From the NCBI GenBank assembly GCA_000949895.1, contig JWIT01000001.1:186001-250000 (forward strand): a stretch of 64,000 nucleotides of DNA, given 5' to 3'. This DNA comes from Agrobacterium arsenijevicii (GTDB taxonomy: Bacteria; Pseudomonadota; Alphaproteobacteria; Rhizobiales; Rhizobiaceae). The notes under the pieces are model-generated. The model saw only the letters and a program-made list of their open reading frames with translations. It did not search any database and was not told the DNA's origin. Both the position numbers and the translations under genes were made by a program. This document shows, piece by piece, positions 9,691-19,958 of this stretch. The number at the start of each line of letters is the position of its first letter. Within the stretch, counting starts at the first letter, position 1.

Positions 9691-10895
9691 GCCCGATGGT
9701 TGGGGAGCATCAACTTTCTGCCCCCGGCGCGTCGCTTCTGCCGGACACGGGCGATCCGGGTTTCGGGATCTATCTGCACTGGCCCTTCTGTGCGGCCAAA
9801 TGCCCCTATTGCGATTTCAATAGCCATGTCCGCCACCGCCCGGTGGATCAGGAACGGTTCACTGCGGCTTTCCTCAGCGAAATGGCAAAGATGCGGGCGC
9901 TCAGCGGTCCGCGCGTCGTCACCAGCATCTTCATGGGCGGCGGCACGCCATCGCTGATGGACCCGCAGACCGTTGGTGCGCTTCTTGATGGCGTCTCGCG
10001 TTTCTGGCATGTGCCCGATGGTATCGAGATCACCATGGAGGCCAATCCTTCCAGCGTCGAGGCGGAACGGTTTCGTGGTTATCGCGCAGTTGGCGTCAAC
10101 CGCGTCTCGCTCGGCGTACAGGCCCTGAACGACCGTGACCTGAAGTTCCTCGGCCGCCTGCATGATGTCGCCGATGCCTTGAAAGCCATCCGGCTGGCGC
10201 GGGAGATTTTTCCGCGCATGTCCTTTGATCTGATTTATGCCCGTCCGAACCAGACCGTGGCCGAATGGGATGCCGAGCTGAAGGAAGCCGTGTCCTATGC
10301 CGTCGACCACCTGTCGCTCTACCAGCTGACCATCGAGGAAGGCACACCCTTTTACGGCCTGCACAAGGCCGGCAAACTGATCGTGCCTGACCGTGAGCAT
10401 TCCGCCGTGCTTTATGAAGCGACGCAGGAAATTACCGAGCGTTACGGCATGCCGGCTTACGAGGTTTCCAATCACGCCCGCCCAGGGGCCGAAAGCCGCC
10501 ATAACCTTACCTACTGGCGTTACGGCGATTATGCCGGTATCGGCCCCGGTGCACATGGTCGCCTGACCACCGGCGCCTCCAAGCTCGCGACTGTTACCGA
10601 GCGGCACCCGGAAACCTGGCTCGAGACCGTCGAGCGGGAGGGCCACGGCATGGTCGATCAGGAGCTTCTCGGCGTGGACGAACAGGCCGACGAATTGCTG
10701 CTGATGGGCCTTCGCCTGCGCGAAGGCATCGATCTTGCCCGCTGGAGCGATCTTTCCGGCCGCGAGCTTGACCCGGAGAAGGAGGAATTCCTCCTGCAGC
10801 ACGGTTTCGTGGAAAGGATCGGTAATTCCCGCCTGCGCTGCACCCCTTCCGGCATGCTTATTCTGGATGCCGTGGTCGCCGATCTCGCCTGCTGA
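9687..10895 (+). CDS. hemW: Radical SAM heme chaperone HemW
   Basis: Radical-SAM protein related to HemN but acting as a heme-binding chaperone rather than a coproporphyrinogen oxidase. 402 residues. The 4Fe-4S cysteines are Cys35, Cys39 and Cys42 in [14 protein letters not shown], followed by the GGGTPSLM loop and the [20 protein letters not shown] block typical of HemW. The start overlaps the rdgB stop (ATGA), implying translational coupling. About 20 residues precede the core domain, as in other rhizobial proteins. Confidence 0.92.
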   Translation: MSPMVGEHQLSAPGASLLPDTGDPGFGIYLHWPFCAAKCPYCDFNSHVRHRPVDQERFTAAFLSEMAKMRALSGPRVVTSIFMGGGTPSLMDPQTVGALLDGVSRFWHVPDGIEITMEANPSSVEAERFRGYRAVGVNRVSLGVQALNDRDLKFLGRLHDVADALKAIRLAREIFPRMSFDLIYARPNQTVAEWDAELKEAVSYAVDHLSLYQLTIEEGTPFYGLHKAGKLIVPDREHSAVLYEATQEITERYGMPAYEVSNHARPGAESRHNLTYWRYGDYAGIGPGAHGRLTTGASKLATVTERHPETWLETVEREGHGMVDQELLGVDEQADELLLMGLRLREGIDLARWSDLSGRELDPEKEEFLLQHGFVERIGNSRLRCTPSGMLILDAVVADLAC

Positions 10896-10926
10896 TCTAC
10901 GCCATCGGCAGGTCTTGAGACGGCAA

Positions 10927-10949
10927 TAAAAAAGCGGCCCGAAGTCCGC
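10927..10949 (-). terminator. Intrinsic terminator downstream of dnaA
   Basis: On the minus strand a GCGGAC-TTCG-GGCCGC stem-loop (one mismatch) is followed by six T residues. It lies about 180 bases beyond the dnaA stop. A second hairpin without a T-run (AGCGGCC/GGCCGCT, 11106-11123) lies closer to the gene. Confidence 0.65.
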
Positions 10950-11128
10950 CTTAATTGACAACAAAACCCGAAAACCTCTCATCGCGTCCTGCCCGGACCT
11001 GTTTCCTGGCATCTGCAACTGTTTGATTTTACGAAACAAGATTGAATCCCCGGGACGATCCCGAGGATGACCTCGCGTATGGGTAAAAGGTTTTCAGCGG
11101 ACTGAAGCGGCCCGAAGGCCGCTCCATA

Positions 11129-12691
11129 TCAAGCGTTGTTTTCGTTGATCAGGCGCTTCAGCAACTCAACCTCGTGGCCGAGCTTGGTGTCGCCGGAAAT
11201 CAGGTCCTCGATCTTGCGCACCGCGTGAAGAACAGTGGTGTGGTCGCGACCGCCGAAACGGCGACCGATCTCCGGAAAGGAGCGCGGCGTCAGCATCTTG
11301 GCCAGATACATGGCGATCTGGCGCGGCTTGACGATGACGCGGGTGCGGCGGTTGGAAACCAGCTCCTGCCGCGACACATTATAGTGTCTGGCAACGATGC
11401 GCTGAATATCCTCGATGCGCACGCGCTTGGCCTCACCGCTGCCAACGAGATGCGACAGCAGCTCATCGACACGGTCAACCGAGAGGTTCGGCTCGAAAGA
11501 GCGCCGGAACATCAGCTGGTTGAAGGCACCTTCAAGCTCGCGTCCGCTTGCCGTCACGCTTTTGGCGACGTGGGTCAGGATTTCGTCCGAAATCTCGAAA
11601 GACGGATCGTCCTGACGCGCAGAGCCCATGCGACGGTTGAGCATTTCGTAGCGCATGTCGTAATCGGGACCTTCGATCTCGATGGCCATGCCGCCCTGAA
11701 GGCGCGACCGAACGCGCGGATCAAGCGATTCCAGCTCCCATGGCGCACGGTCAGCCGCCACGACCACCTGCTTGGCACTGTCGAGCAGCATGTTCAGCAG
11801 ATGACAGAATTCGTGCTGGATCATCTTACCCTGCAGGAACTGCATGTCGTCGATGACGAGAAGGTCGATATTGCGCAGGGTATCCTTCAGCGTCAGCGCA
11901 TCATTGTCGCGGATTGCGGTCGCAAAACGCCACATGAAATATTCAGCCGTCAGATAGACCACGCGTGGATTGCGCGGGCTGTCGATGGCGGCGTTGGCAA
12001 TCGCCTGAAGAAGGTGAGTCTTGCCAAGGCCGACACCCGCATGGATGAACAGCGGATTGAAGCGCACCGCACCGGCACCCGCTTCAGCGATCGTTTTTGC
12101 CGCTGCAAGTGCTACACGGTTGGACGAGCCTTCAACAAAGGTGTCGAAGGTGAAACGTGTATCGAGCGGCGAGCCGAACAGCGGCCCGGAGCCACCCTGC
12201 CGCAGGGTCGCCTGCGCCGCCGCAGGCTGTGCGGAAGGCGCTGTCGCGGGCTGCGACGGAATGAAGGACTTGTTGCGCGCAACAGCGCCCATGTCCTGAA
12301 CGGGCTGCACCCGTTCCTCGACCTGAGCGGGACGGACCGGGCGGCTGGCCGAGCGGACGAGAATTTCCACCTTCAGCACATCCGGGTCCTCGCTTTGGAC
12401 GAGGCTGGTGATCAGATCCATGTAACGGTTGTTGATCCAGGATTTCAGAAAGGTCGTCGGAACGGTAAAACGGACGACGCTCTTCGAAACGGTGTGGAGT
12501 TTGAGCCGTGCAAACCAGCTTGCATAGACCTCGGGACCAACCTGTGCCTTAAGCCGCGCGCTAAAACGTTCAAACAGCGCATCGTGCTTCATTGCCGATT
12601 TGTCCCCTGCCGCTTCTGAGCAAGCTGCATCACGAGCCTTCGGTGCGCGGTCCCCATCGGCCACCGCACCCATCGCCAAATTCAATTGCAT
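11129..12691 (-). CDS. dnaA: Chromosomal replication initiator DnaA
   Basis: AAA+ ATPase that opens the origin. 520 residues from the ATG at 12691; a GAAAGGCGG ribosome site lies at ideal distance, so this start is preferred over the ATG at 12718. Domain I spans about 35-115 ([23 protein letters not shown]) and is followed by a Pro/Ala/Gln-rich linker. Walker A is AGVGLGKT (Lys224), Walker B is [11 protein letters not shown], and the domain IV signature is [16 protein letters not shown]. The N-terminal 35 residues before domain I are extra compared with E. coli. dnaN is not adjacent; it lies about 23 kb away. Confidence 0.96.
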   Translation of the reverse strand: MQLNLAMGAVADGDRAPKARDAACSEAAGDKSAMKHDALFERFSARLKAQVGPEVYASWFARLKLHTVSKSVVRFTVPTTFLKSWINNRYMDLITSLVQSEDPDVLKVEILVRSASRPVRPAQVEERVQPVQDMGAVARNKSFIPSQPATAPSAQPAAAQATLRQGGSGPLFGSPLDTRFTFDTFVEGSSNRVALAAAKTIAEAGAGAVRFNPLFIHAGVGLGKTHLLQAIANAAIDSPRNPRVVYLTAEYFMWRFATAIRDNDALTLKDTLRNIDLLVIDDMQFLQGKMIQHEFCHLLNMLLDSAKQVVVAADRAPWELESLDPRVRSRLQGGMAIEIEGPDYDMRYEMLNRRMGSARQDDPSFEISDEILTHVAKSVTASGRELEGAFNQLMFRRSFEPNLSVDRVDELLSHLVGSGEAKRVRIEDIQRIVARHYNVSRQELVSNRRTRVIVKPRQIAMYLAKMLTPRSFPEIGRRFGGRDHTTVLHAVRKIEDLISGDTKLGHEVELLKRLINENNA

Positions 12692-13405
12692 ATTGCCGCC
12701 TTTCAAATTGCCAATCATAGCCTGACGATCAAAAAACGATCGCCAGAGATCCCCCTCGTATTATTCCCGCCTCCAGCGCTCCCCTCGAAAGAACGTCAAA
12801 GGCTACTACTTGTTTGCGAGCCGGTTATCCCATTTCCCTCCCCTTCATGGAGAGGCCTGCGACACGCTAAAAACGCTCCTTTCGCTACAACTGTAAGGCG
12901 CATTCTTGAGGGCAAAAAGCTCCCGCCCGTTCCGAGACCGAAACGGCACAAAAAGCTCAATGACCTGAGAAAACGGACCCCGAAAGACCCGCCAGCAAGA
13001 AGGTGAATATCGTCGATGCGATCATCGAGATAATCTGTGGACTGAGATCCGCACCCCTTGTTGAAATGCATTTAGGCAGGATCGTGGGGAGAGATCAATG
13101 GCGTTTTTTCTGCAAAAACTCAGATCGACCATTGACTCGCAATGGTCGTTTTGCATCACCGGCAAGGTCCGAAGCAGAATCGCTTATGAATCAATGAGAT
13201 TCAATTTTGGCATTTTTCGAGAGCCCGTTTTGGCAAAAAAATAAAAAACTTCTTGACTCAAAACTGGCCCCGACTTCCGTAGAGAAAGCTTCCCATTTTT
13301 AGGGAGACCTCCAGCAATCCATTGTTTTTATTTAGTTTTTCCTGTCGTCCACCTGACACGCGTTTGTCACGTTACGGCAGGAATGATTAACGGGTGGTTA
13401 GAATC
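12692..13405. other. Long non-coding region upstream of dnaA
   Basis: About 710 bases lie between the dnaA start and the rpsT terminator. Short open frames here look random. The part from 13200 to 13400 is AT-rich, and a perfect 9-bp inverted repeat sits at 13126-13148. No convincing consensus DnaA box (TTATCCACA) was seen on either strand, so this is read as a long dnaA leader/promoter region rather than a proven origin. Confidence 0.6.
13126..13148. repeat. Perfect 9-bp inverted repeat in the dnaA upstream region
   Basis: Arms CGACCATTG (13126-13134) and CAATGGTCG (13140-13148) surround a five-base loop. Four T residues follow the right arm on the plus strand, so it could be a weak terminator of a plus-strand transcript, or a dyad operator for dnaA. 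Confidence 0.75.
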
Positions 13406-13438
13406 ACAAAAAGCCCAGTCAAAAGACCAGGCTTTTTG
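13406..13438. terminator. Terminator downstream of rpsT
   Basis: The hairpin has outer arms AAAAAGCC/GGCTTTTT and an inner GTC/GAC pair around an AAAA loop. T-runs occur on both strands, so it is likely bidirectional; rpsT ends at 13463 on the minus strand. Confidence 0.85.
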
Positions 13439-13462
13439 AATAGTTAATTGTGATTAGCCGGA

Positions 13463-13729
13463 TTAGGCGGAAAGAGCCTTAACGCGCTGGGCAAGACGCG
13501 ACACCTTACGGGATGCCGTGTTGCCATGCAGAACGCCACGGGTAGCGGCGCGCTGGATCTCAGGCTGAGCTGCCTTCAGAGCTTCGGTAGCTACTGCCAG
13601 ATCGCCCGAAGCAATAGCTTCCTCGACCCTGCGGATGAAGCCGCGAACGCGCGAACGGCGAGCCTTGTTGACTGCGGTACGGCGAGCGATCTTGCGGGTC
13701 GCCTTTTTCGCCGAAGTTGTATTGGCCAT
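13463..13729 (-). CDS. rpsT: 30S ribosomal protein S20
   Basis: Primary binding protein of 16S rRNA in the 30S body. 88 residues, Lys/Arg/Ala-rich. It starts [29 protein letters not shown] and ends in the conserved [15 protein letters not shown] block, the normal length of the family. It has its own promoter (13859-13887) and terminator (13406-13438), so it is a single-gene unit upstream of dnaA, as in many alphaproteobacteria. Confidence 0.97.
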   Translation of the reverse strand: MANTTSAKKATRKIARRTAVNKARRSRVRGFIRRVEEAIASGDLAVATEALKAAQPEIQRAATRGVLHGNTASRKVSRLAQRVKALSA

Positions 13730-13858
13730 GTATGCCTCTCTTCGAATTCAAACCAAATTCCGCAACCAGAGGATCGGGTCGTTCGAAGACCTCACTTAAC
13801 CCAAGAATGCGGGAGTAATTTCGGACAAGCCGGATGGCTTTCCTTAACCGTGGGCGGG

Positions 13859-13887
13859 CATATACCGCTAAAGCGTACGCCCGTCAA
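13859..13887 (-). promoter_or_regulatory. Sigma-70-type promoter of rpsT
   Basis: On the minus strand, -35 TTGACG (13882-13887) and -10 TATATG (13859-13864) are separated by exactly 17 bases. The start would be near 13851, giving an rpsT leader of about 120 bases. Confidence 0.75.
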
Positions 13888-13923
13888 CGCGCAAATGGCG
13901 GAAAACGCCGATATTCCGAATCC

Positions 13924-14697
13924 TTAGCGATTCCGGAAAGCGGGTTTACGCTTTTCAACGAAGGCCGCCATGCCCTCCTTCTGATCCGCCGTTGCAAAGA
14001 GCGACTGAAAGGATCGCCTTTCATATCTCAGCCCTTCCGCCAGGGAGACTTCGAAGGAGCGGTTGACGCTTTCCTTGGCCATGAGAACGGAGGCGCGCGA
14101 CAGCGAGGCAATGCGCGTGGCGGCATCCACCGCCTCATCCATGAGATTTGCCGCGGACACGACACGCGAAACGAGACCGGCGCGCTCTGCTTCCGCCGCA
14201 TCCATCATGCGGCCGGTCAGAACCATGTCCATGGCCTTCGCCTTGCCCACTGCCCTCGTCAGCCGCTGCGAGCCACCCATGCCGGGAATGACACCGAGCG
14301 TGATTTCCGGCTGGCCGAATTTCGCCGTTTCCGAAGCGATGATGAAATCGCACATCATTGCCAGCTCACACCCACCGCCAAGCGCAAAGCCGGAGACTGC
14401 GGCGATGATGGGCTTGCGGGTCGACGCGACCTCGTCCCAGCCGCCGAGAAAATCGCCGACATAGGCGTCGACAAAATCCAGCGCCTGCATTTCCTTGATG
14501 TCGGCACCGGCGGCAAATGCCTTTTCCGAACCCGTTATAATGATAGCGCCAATGGAATCGTCGGCGGAGAACGAGGAGAGAATGTGCCGCAGCTCTTTCA
14601 GAAGCACCGAATTGAGAGCGTTGAGCGCCTTGGGGCGGTTGAGCGTGATGACACCCACCTCGTCGCGTTTCTCGACCAGTATCGTTTCATAGTCCAC
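13924..14697 (-). CDS. Enoyl-CoA hydratase/isomerase family protein (crotonase fold)
   Basis: Probably hydrates short-chain trans-2-enoyl-CoA in fatty-acid or amino-acid breakdown. 257 residues with a GTG start ([22 protein letters not shown]). The oxyanion-hole sequences [11 protein letters not shown] and [14 protein letters not shown] are both present. The catalytic glutamates of mitochondrial-type hydratases match [16 protein letters not shown], which supports true hydratase activity. It is close to the PaaF/ECHS1 group; the exact substrate cannot be read from sequence. Upstream on the same strand lies mutM. Confidence 0.88.
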   Translation of the reverse strand: MDYETILVEKRDEVGVITLNRPKALNALNSVLLKELRHILSSFSADDSIGAIIITGSEKAFAAGADIKEMQALDFVDAYVGDFLGGWDEVASTRKPIIAAVSGFALGGGCELAMMCDFIIASETAKFGQPEITLGVIPGMGGSQRLTRAVGKAKAMDMVLTGRMMDAAEAERAGLVSRVVSAANLMDEAVDAATRIASLSRASVLMAKESVNRSFEVSLAEGLRYERRSFQSLFATADQKEGMAAFVEKRKPAFRNR

Positions 14698-14745
14698 GGC
14701 AGTCTCCCTTCTCCATTATTTCCGGCTCCATTATTTCCGGCTCCG

Positions 14746-15648
14746 TTACGTCTGGCAGGCGGCGCAATAAAAGGTGGAACGACCGGCCTGCACCACCCTT
14801 TCAACCGTACCCCCGCAGCCGGGTGTCCGGCAAGGCTGGCCTTCCTGATCGTAGACCGAAAAGGAATGCTGGAAATAACCGAGCGTCCCGTCCGTCTGTA
14901 TATGGTCACGCAGGGAGGAGCCACCGGCGGCGATCGCGTCCGCGATCACGGCCCGGATCTTCTCCGTCAGATCGATGAGCTGTGGTGTTGGCTCGCCGGT
15001 TTTGGTCACCAGCGTTCCTGCCGCCCGCAGGGGCGAGAGGTGGGCGCGCCACAGCGCCTCGCAGACATAGATATTGCCGAGGCCGGCAATGACCTTCTGA
15101 TCCAGCAGCGTACTCTTTAACGGCTGGCTTTTGCCCTGGAAGCGGCTCGCCAGATAATCCGCGCTCAGCGCATTGCCTGTTGGCTCCGGTCCAAGCTCCG
15201 CGAAAGCGGGATAAAGGTCGAGCTTGTTGCGTTCCACCAGATGCATGAAGCCGAAGCGGCGCGGGTCATTATAGATGACACTGACGCGCTCTTCTCCTTT
15301 ATCCAGATGAAAGACGACATGATCGTGCTTGCCGTCCTTCGAGCGGGCATAATGAAACGCGCCGGGCGCGTTGTTATTCCCGGCCCCATCCGCCGCCGCC
15401 TCGATACGAAACGAGCCGGACATTCCAAGATGGGCAATGATCGTCAGCCCGTCCTCCAGCTCGATCAAAAGATACTTCGCCCGGCGTCCGAGCGATATGA
15501 TCGTTTTTCCCTCGATCAGCGCCGCGAAATCTTCAGGAAAAGGGAAGCGCAAATCGGGGCGGGCAAGATGGAGCTTGCGGATGCTTGCCCCTTCCATGGC
15601 GGGTGCGAGGCCGCGTCTGACAGTTTCGACTTCTGGCAATTCTGGCAT
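14746..15648 (-). CDS. mutM: Formamidopyrimidine-DNA glycosylase MutM/Fpg
   Basis: Bifunctional glycosylase/AP-lyase that removes 8-oxoguanine and ring-opened purines. 300 residues from the ATG at 15648, chosen because the catalytic N-terminal proline must follow Met ([13 protein letters not shown]; Pro2, Glu3). The longer open frame to 15729 is rejected for that reason. The H2TH region and the C-terminal zinc finger (CRTPGCGG and CAAC) are intact. It lies divergent from ubiE, an arrangement common in alphaproteobacteria. Confidence 0.96.
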   Translation of the reverse strand: MPELPEVETVRRGLAPAMEGASIRKLHLARPDLRFPFPEDFAALIEGKTIISLGRRAKYLLIELEDGLTIIAHLGMSGSFRIEAAADGAGNNNAPGAFHYARSKDGKHDHVVFHLDKGEERVSVIYNDPRRFGFMHLVERNKLDLYPAFAELGPEPTGNALSADYLASRFQGKSQPLKSTLLDQKVIAGLGNIYVCEALWRAHLSPLRAAGTLVTKTGEPTPQLIDLTEKIRAVIADAIAAGGSSLRDHIQTDGTLGYFQHSFSVYDQEGQPCRTPGCGGTVERVVQAGRSTFYCAACQT

Positions 15649-15791
15649 CTGGCTTATCCGGCAGTTTATCGTTAGGACCATGTGGTCTATACAATGCACG
15701 CGAAATGTCGCGCCCAGGCGATGCGGCAACAGATAGCGTCGCCATGGCGTTTCCGCTATGGTCCGCCACGCAATTAATATGGAGACAGACG

Positions 15792-16568
15792 ATGACCGAC
15801 GCCCGTACCACTGCCCAAGGCGGCATGGAAACGTCCTATGGCTTCCACAAGGTGGACGAAGGCAAAAAGCAGGGACTGGTCAACGACGTCTTCCACAAGG
15901 TGGCCAAGCGCTACGACATTATGAACGATGTGATGTCGGCCGGCCTGCACCGGCTCTGGAAGGACGCCATGGTGTCCTCGCTTTCGCCGCGCAAGGATGC
16001 CTCTTATAAAGTGCTGGATGTGGCGGGCGGTACCGGCGATGTCGCCTTCCGCATCGTGGAAGCCTCCAACCGTCTCGCGCACGCCACCGTTCTCGACATT
16101 AACGGCTCGATGCTCGCCGTCGGCGAAGAGCGCGCGGCAAAAAGAAAGCTTTCCGACAATCTGACCTTCGTGGAGGCCAATGCCGAGGAGCTGCCCTTCG
16201 AGGCAAACACCTTCGATGCCTATACGATCGCCTTCGGCATTCGCAACGTGCCGCGCATCGATGTCGCGCTGAAGGAAGCCCATCGCGTGCTGAAGCGCGG
16301 CGGGCGGCTGTTGGTGCTGGAATTTTCCGAAGTCGAAATGCCGCTGCTCGACCGTGTTTATGATGCATGGTCGTTCAACGCCATTCCGCAATTCGGCAAG
16401 ATGATCACCGGTGATGCCGAGCCCTATCAATATCTGGTCGAGTCGATCCGCAAATTCCCCAATCAGGAGGATTTCGCGACGATGATCCGCACCGCCGGCT
16501 TTTCCCGCGTTACCTACACCAATTACACCGGCGGTATCGCCGCCCTGCATTCCGGCTGGAAGCTTTAA
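15792..16568 (+). CDS. ubiE: Ubiquinone/menaquinone C-methyltransferase UbiE
   Basis: SAM-dependent C-methyltransferase of ubiquinone synthesis. 258 residues from the ATG at 15792, with GGAGA about 8 bases upstream. The conserved opening is [32 protein letters not shown], the SAM motif is [13 protein letters not shown], and the UbiE signatures are [11 protein letters not shown] and [11 protein letters not shown]. An open frame reaches back to 15705 without a plausible site. ubiB follows after 36 bases and takes part in the same pathway. Confidence 0.96.
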   Translation: MTDARTTAQGGMETSYGFHKVDEGKKQGLVNDVFHKVAKRYDIMNDVMSAGLHRLWKDAMVSSLSPRKDASYKVLDVAGGTGDVAFRIVEASNRLAHATVLDINGSMLAVGEERAAKRKLSDNLTFVEANAEELPFEANTFDAYTIAFGIRNVPRIDVALKEAHRVLKRGGRLLVLEFSEVEMPLLDRVYDAWSFNAIPQFGKMITGDAEPYQYLVESIRKFPNQEDFATMIRTAGFSRVTYTNYTGGIAALHSGWKL

Positions 16569-16604
16569 GACCATGGCCGGCAAAAGCAGGAGACAAGCAT
16601 AAGC

Positions 16605-18179
16605 ATGAGCACTTTGGGCGCATATTTCCGCCTCGCAAGAGTTGGCTGGGTTCTCGTGCGCGAAGGCGTCGTGCTGGCCTTGCCATCCGACGACCTGCCT
16701 GCCTCCGCGCAAGTGCTGAAGGCGCTGCTGAAGCCCTTCGCCCGCAGCAAGGCCAAGCGGGCGCAGCGTAGCGACCGGCTGGCAGTGGCCGTGGAGCGGC
16801 TTGGGCCGTCCTATGTGAAGATGGGACAGTTCCTGGCCACCCGGCCGGATGTGGTGGGCGCCGACTTCGCCGATGATCTTGCGAGCCTTCAGGACCGCAT
16901 GGCGTTTTTCCCGGCTCAGGCAGCGAAAGCCAATATCGAAGGTTCGCTCGGACGGTCGGTTTCGGACCTCTACAGGGAGTTCGGCGATCCGATTGCCGCC
17001 GCCTCCATCGCGCAGGTTCATCCGGCACTGGTGGATACGCCGAAAGGGACGCGCAAGGTGGCCGTCAAGGTCATCCGCCCCGGCGTTCGCCAGCGTTTCC
17101 AGAACGATCTGGAGGCGATGTATCTGATCGCCGACCTGCAACAGCGTTTCGTTCGCTCCGCCCGCCGCCTGCGGCCGGTGGAAGTCACGCGCACGCTGGA
17201 ACAGACAACCAAGATCGAGATGGACCTGCGGCTCGAGGCTGCTGCCCTTTCCGAACTTGCCGAAAATACCAAGGACGATCCGGGCTTCCGCGTTCCCGAG
17301 GTCGACTGGGAGCGCACCGGTCGCGATGTCGTCACCATGGAGTGGATCGACGGCGTCAAGATGTCGGATATCGAGGGGCTGAAGGCTGCCGGTCACGACC
17401 TGAACATGCTGGCCGACACCCTGATCCAGTCCTTCCTGCGGCACACGCTGCGCGACGGCTTCTTCCACGCCGACATGCATCCCGGCAATCTCTTCGTCGA
17501 TGCGCAGGGCATGATCGTCGCCGTGGATATGGGCATTGCCGGACGGCTCGGCAAAAAGGAGCGACGGTTCCTCGCCGAAATCCTCTACGGCTTCATCACC
17601 CGCGACTACATGCGGGTGGCGGAAGTGCATTTCGAGGCCGGTTACGTGCCGGGCCACCACGACAAGGCCAGCTTCGCCCAGGCGATCCGCGCCATTGGCG
17701 AGCCGATCCACGGCCAGCCGGCCGAGACGATCTCCATGGGCAAGCTGCTGACGCTGCTGTTCGAAGTGACCGAACTCTTCGATATGGAAACACGCCCGGA
17801 ACTGGTGATGCTGCAAAAGACCATGGTGGTGGTGGAAGGCGTGTCCCGCATGCTCAATCCGCGTTTCAACATGTGGAAGGCGGCCGATCCGGTCGTCAGC
17901 GGCTGGATAAGGGATAATCTCGGCCCGAAACGCATCGTCACCGATCTGAAGGACGGCGTAAAGGCGGCCCTCAAGCTTGCCGAGGCGGCACCCGAAATCG
18001 CCGCCAAGACGGAGAAGCTGCATGCCGATCTGATGTATATGAGCGAGAACGGCCTGCGTTTCGACGCGCAGACGGCGGAAGCCATCGGTAAGGCGGAAGC
18101 GCGCCATACCAAATGGGGACGCGCGGCGCTCTGGGTGATTGCGCTGACGCTTCTCTATATCGCGATCAGGATCAGCTGA
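16605..18179 (+). CDS. ubiB: Ubiquinone biosynthesis protein UbiB (ABC1/ADCK atypical kinase)
   Basis: Atypical kinase/ATPase needed for ubiquinone synthesis, attached to the inner membrane. 524 residues. The family KxGQ motif (VKMGQFLATRPDVV) is near residue 70, followed by the Ala-rich loop AAASIAQVHPA, the catalytic DMHPGNLFVD (about 288) and DMGIAGRL. A C-terminal hydrophobic segment (AALWVIALTLLYIAI) anchors it. It follows ubiE closely and is probably co-transcribed. Confidence 0.94.
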   Translation: MSTLGAYFRLARVGWVLVREGVVLALPSDDLPASAQVLKALLKPFARSKAKRAQRSDRLAVAVERLGPSYVKMGQFLATRPDVVGADFADDLASLQDRMAFFPAQAAKANIEGSLGRSVSDLYREFGDPIAAASIAQVHPALVDTPKGTRKVAVKVIRPGVRQRFQNDLEAMYLIADLQQRFVRSARRLRPVEVTRTLEQTTKIEMDLRLEAAALSELAENTKDDPGFRVPEVDWERTGRDVVTMEWIDGVKMSDIEGLKAAGHDLNMLADTLIQSFLRHTLRDGFFHADMHPGNLFVDAQGMIVAVDMGIAGRLGKKERRFLAEILYGFITRDYMRVAEVHFEAGYVPGHHDKASFAQAIRAIGEPIHGQPAETISMGKLLTLLFEVTELFDMETRPELVMLQKTMVVVEGVSRMLNPRFNMWKAADPVVSGWIRDNLGPKRIVTDLKDGVKAALKLAEAAPEIAAKTEKLHADLMYMSENGLRFDAQTAEAIGKAEARHTKWGRAALWVIALTLLYIAIRIS

Positions 18180-18328
18180 GTCATATTTTTTATCCGGCTG
18201 TGACCAATGTCACGGTCGGACATTACCATGCCGATGCCGCCTGCCCAGCCAAGGGGACCGATCCATGTCATGTTCACGCAATTTACTGAAGGATAATAAC
18301 CTGATCTTTTAGTTAAAACAGGTGACCC

Positions 18329-18634
18329 ATGCGATTGCTCCCATTTCTGATTGGTGCGCTCCTTTTTTGTATTCAGCCGGTCCTGATGCCGGGAGCGATG
18401 GCGGAACACATGGGTTACGATCCCTGTACAGACGGCAGGGTAAATGATGGAAAGCCACGCAGCTGTAGCGAGCTGAAACGGGATTTGCGACGCGCTGACA
18501 GACATAATCGGAGAGAATGGGAATATTATCGACCAATGCGTCCCCTTCAAGCCGATCCCTGTACGGATGGCCGCATAAGCGACGGACAACCGCGAACCTG
18601 CGAAGAGTTGCGCCGCTGGTTGAAAGTTAGATAG
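18329..18634 (+). CDS. Small secreted protein with two copies of a Cys-containing DPCTDGR motif
   Basis: Not a family I recognise. 101 residues with an AGGTGA ribosome site. A signal peptide (LLPFLIGALLFCIQPVLMPGAMA) is followed by a mature chain of about 76 residues. It carries a duplicated motif: DPCTDGRVNDGKPRSCSEL and, about 50 residues later, DPCTDGRISDGQPRTCEEL. Each copy has two cysteines that could form one disulfide, and each is followed by an Arg-rich helix. The linker is Arg/Tyr-rich. It is upstream of and parallel to a fatty-acid-hydroxylase-family gene. Function unknown; an envelope-located small structural or binding protein is only a guess. Confidence 0.75.
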   Translation: MRLLPFLIGALLFCIQPVLMPGAMAEHMGYDPCTDGRVNDGKPRSCSELKRDLRRADRHNRREWEYYRPMRPLQADPCTDGRISDGQPRTCEELRRWLKVR

Positions 18635-18657
18635 TTGCCGGACGGGAATTGAGATTC

Positions 18658-19572
18658 ATGTCAACGAATGAAGCAGTAAAACGGGCCCTTTCCTACTCCT
18701 CATGGCCCATGGTGTTTTTTTTAGGCCTCGCCGGGGCCTATTTTGCCTTTACGAGCGACCATCCGGTGGGGGCGTTCCTTGCTGTCTATGCGAGCGCGGT
18801 GTTTGCCCTGTTTCTTCTCGAACGTTACATACCCTATGAGGAGCAATGGCTTCAGCCTGATGGCGAAACGGTAACCAGTCTCGGCCATACGCTCCTGACC
18901 AAGGGCCTTGTTCAGCTTGCCGCTCTGGCGTCAGTTATCTTTCCGATGCTGACCGCCAGCGTGCTGCAGCCTTTGGCGGCCATGAAATTCGACCTGTGGC
19001 CTTCGGACTTGCCGATGGCTGTTCAGGTCTTGCTCGCCGTGACGATCGCTGAGTTCGGTCTCTACTGGGCGCATCGCATCGCGCATGAAACGGTGTTCTT
19101 CTGGCGTTTCCATGCGCTTCATCACAGCGTTGTTCGCCTGTGGGTAGTCAATACGGGTCGTTTTCATGTGGCCGACTCGCTGTTCAAGATCGCGCTCAGC
19201 CAGATCCCGCTTTACCTCATGGGTGCGCCCTTGCCGGTGTTCTGGTGGCTGGCAGCCGTCACCGCCTTCATCGGCATTCTGACCCATTGCAATGTCGACA
19301 TGAAAACCGGGCCGCTAGACTACGTGTTCAGCACGCCGCGGCTGCACCGGTGGCACCATTCGAAAGAGCTTCCCGAGGGAAACACCAATTATGGTGAGAA
19401 CCTTGTCGTGTTCGACCAATTGTTCGGCAGTTATTTCAACCCCAATCGCCCTTCTTCGGTCAACATCGGTATCAAGGGGGAAATTGCAAAGGGCTTTCTG
19501 CCACAGCTTTTCCAGCCCTTCACCAAGGAAGGCGTTCGCCAGATCATCGGGCGCAGCACGAAAGACAATTGA
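18658..19572 (+). CDS. Sterol desaturase/fatty acid hydroxylase superfamily membrane protein
   Basis: Membrane di-iron oxygenase family that hydroxylates lipids. 304 residues with about four hydrophobic segments and the eight-histidine type motifs HRIAH, HALHH and HRWHH, which ligate the iron pair. The ATG at 18658 is used; a TTG at 18649 is also in frame. The substrate is not evident: ornithine-lipid, hopanoid and carotenoid hydroxylases all share this fold. It lies 23 bases after the small secreted repeat protein, so the two may be co-transcribed. Confidence 0.85.
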   Translation: MSTNEAVKRALSYSSWPMVFFLGLAGAYFAFTSDHPVGAFLAVYASAVFALFLLERYIPYEEQWLQPDGETVTSLGHTLLTKGLVQLAALASVIFPMLTASVLQPLAAMKFDLWPSDLPMAVQVLLAVTIAEFGLYWAHRIAHETVFFWRFHALHHSVVRLWVVNTGRFHVADSLFKIALSQIPLYLMGAPLPVFWWLAAVTAFIGILTHCNVDMKTGPLDYVFSTPRLHRWHHSKELPEGNTNYGENLVVFDQLFGSYFNPNRPSSVNIGIKGEIAKGFLPQLFQPFTKEGVRQIIGRSTKDN

Positions 19573-19598
19573 GGCGCGTTGGCAGCGCGATGCGACCG

Positions 19599-19958
19599 TC
19601 AGGTGGTCGGAATTCCCAGTTCCGCCCGCAGCTTTTTTGTTAGCCCAGCCGCAACGAGTTCATAGGAGCGGCGCACGTAATGCTCCAGCTCCTCCTGCTC
19701 CAGCGGTGAGTGATCGGAGATCGATATCCATTTGCGCTTGGCGAAATAAGGTGCCTGACGGATGCCTTCCAGCGAGGTGAGGATTTCGAAGCTTTCCTCC
19801 GAACATTTCACCACAAGCCGCCAATCCTCCCGCTCGCCAAGCACAGAAAAGACCTTGTCGCCGACCTTGGCGACGTGAGAATCCCACTGATCGACAAAAC
19901 GCACGCCGGGCCATCCGCCGAGCACCTTGTCGAAGGTCTTGCGATCGAACAGGCTCAT
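19599..19958 (-). CDS. MmcQ/YjbR family DNA-binding-like protein
   Basis: 119 residues of the MmcQ/YjbR (DUF419) family, whose fold resembles a double-wing DNA-binding domain but whose cellular role is not established. The family pattern is clear: a WDSHVAKVGDKVFSVLG strand pair, LVVKCSEESFEIL, and APYFAKRKWISI. The ATG overlaps the coaBC stop by four bases, so it is translationally coupled to coaBC, although a shared function is not obvious. Confidence 0.85.
   Translation of the reverse strand: MSLFDRKTFDKVLGGWPGVRFVDQWDSHVAKVGDKVFSVLGEREDWRLVVKCSEESFEILTSLEGIRQAPYFAKRKWISISDHSPLEQEELEHYVRRSYELVAAGLTKKLRAELGIPTT

Noticed and set aside
13253..13258. TTGACT hexamer with AT-rich flanks in the dnaA upstream region (plus strand)
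   Set aside because: No acceptable -10 at 16-18 bases, and no plus-strand gene downstream; dnaA and rpsT are on the minus strand.
15774..18107. 777-codon minus-strand open frame opposite ubiE-ubiB
   Set aside because: Antisense shadow of two well-recognised genes; no domain features.
18206..18224. AATGTC-N7-GACATT inverted repeat before the small secreted protein gene
   Set aside because: Arms are only six bases with no link to a nearby regulator; likely chance.
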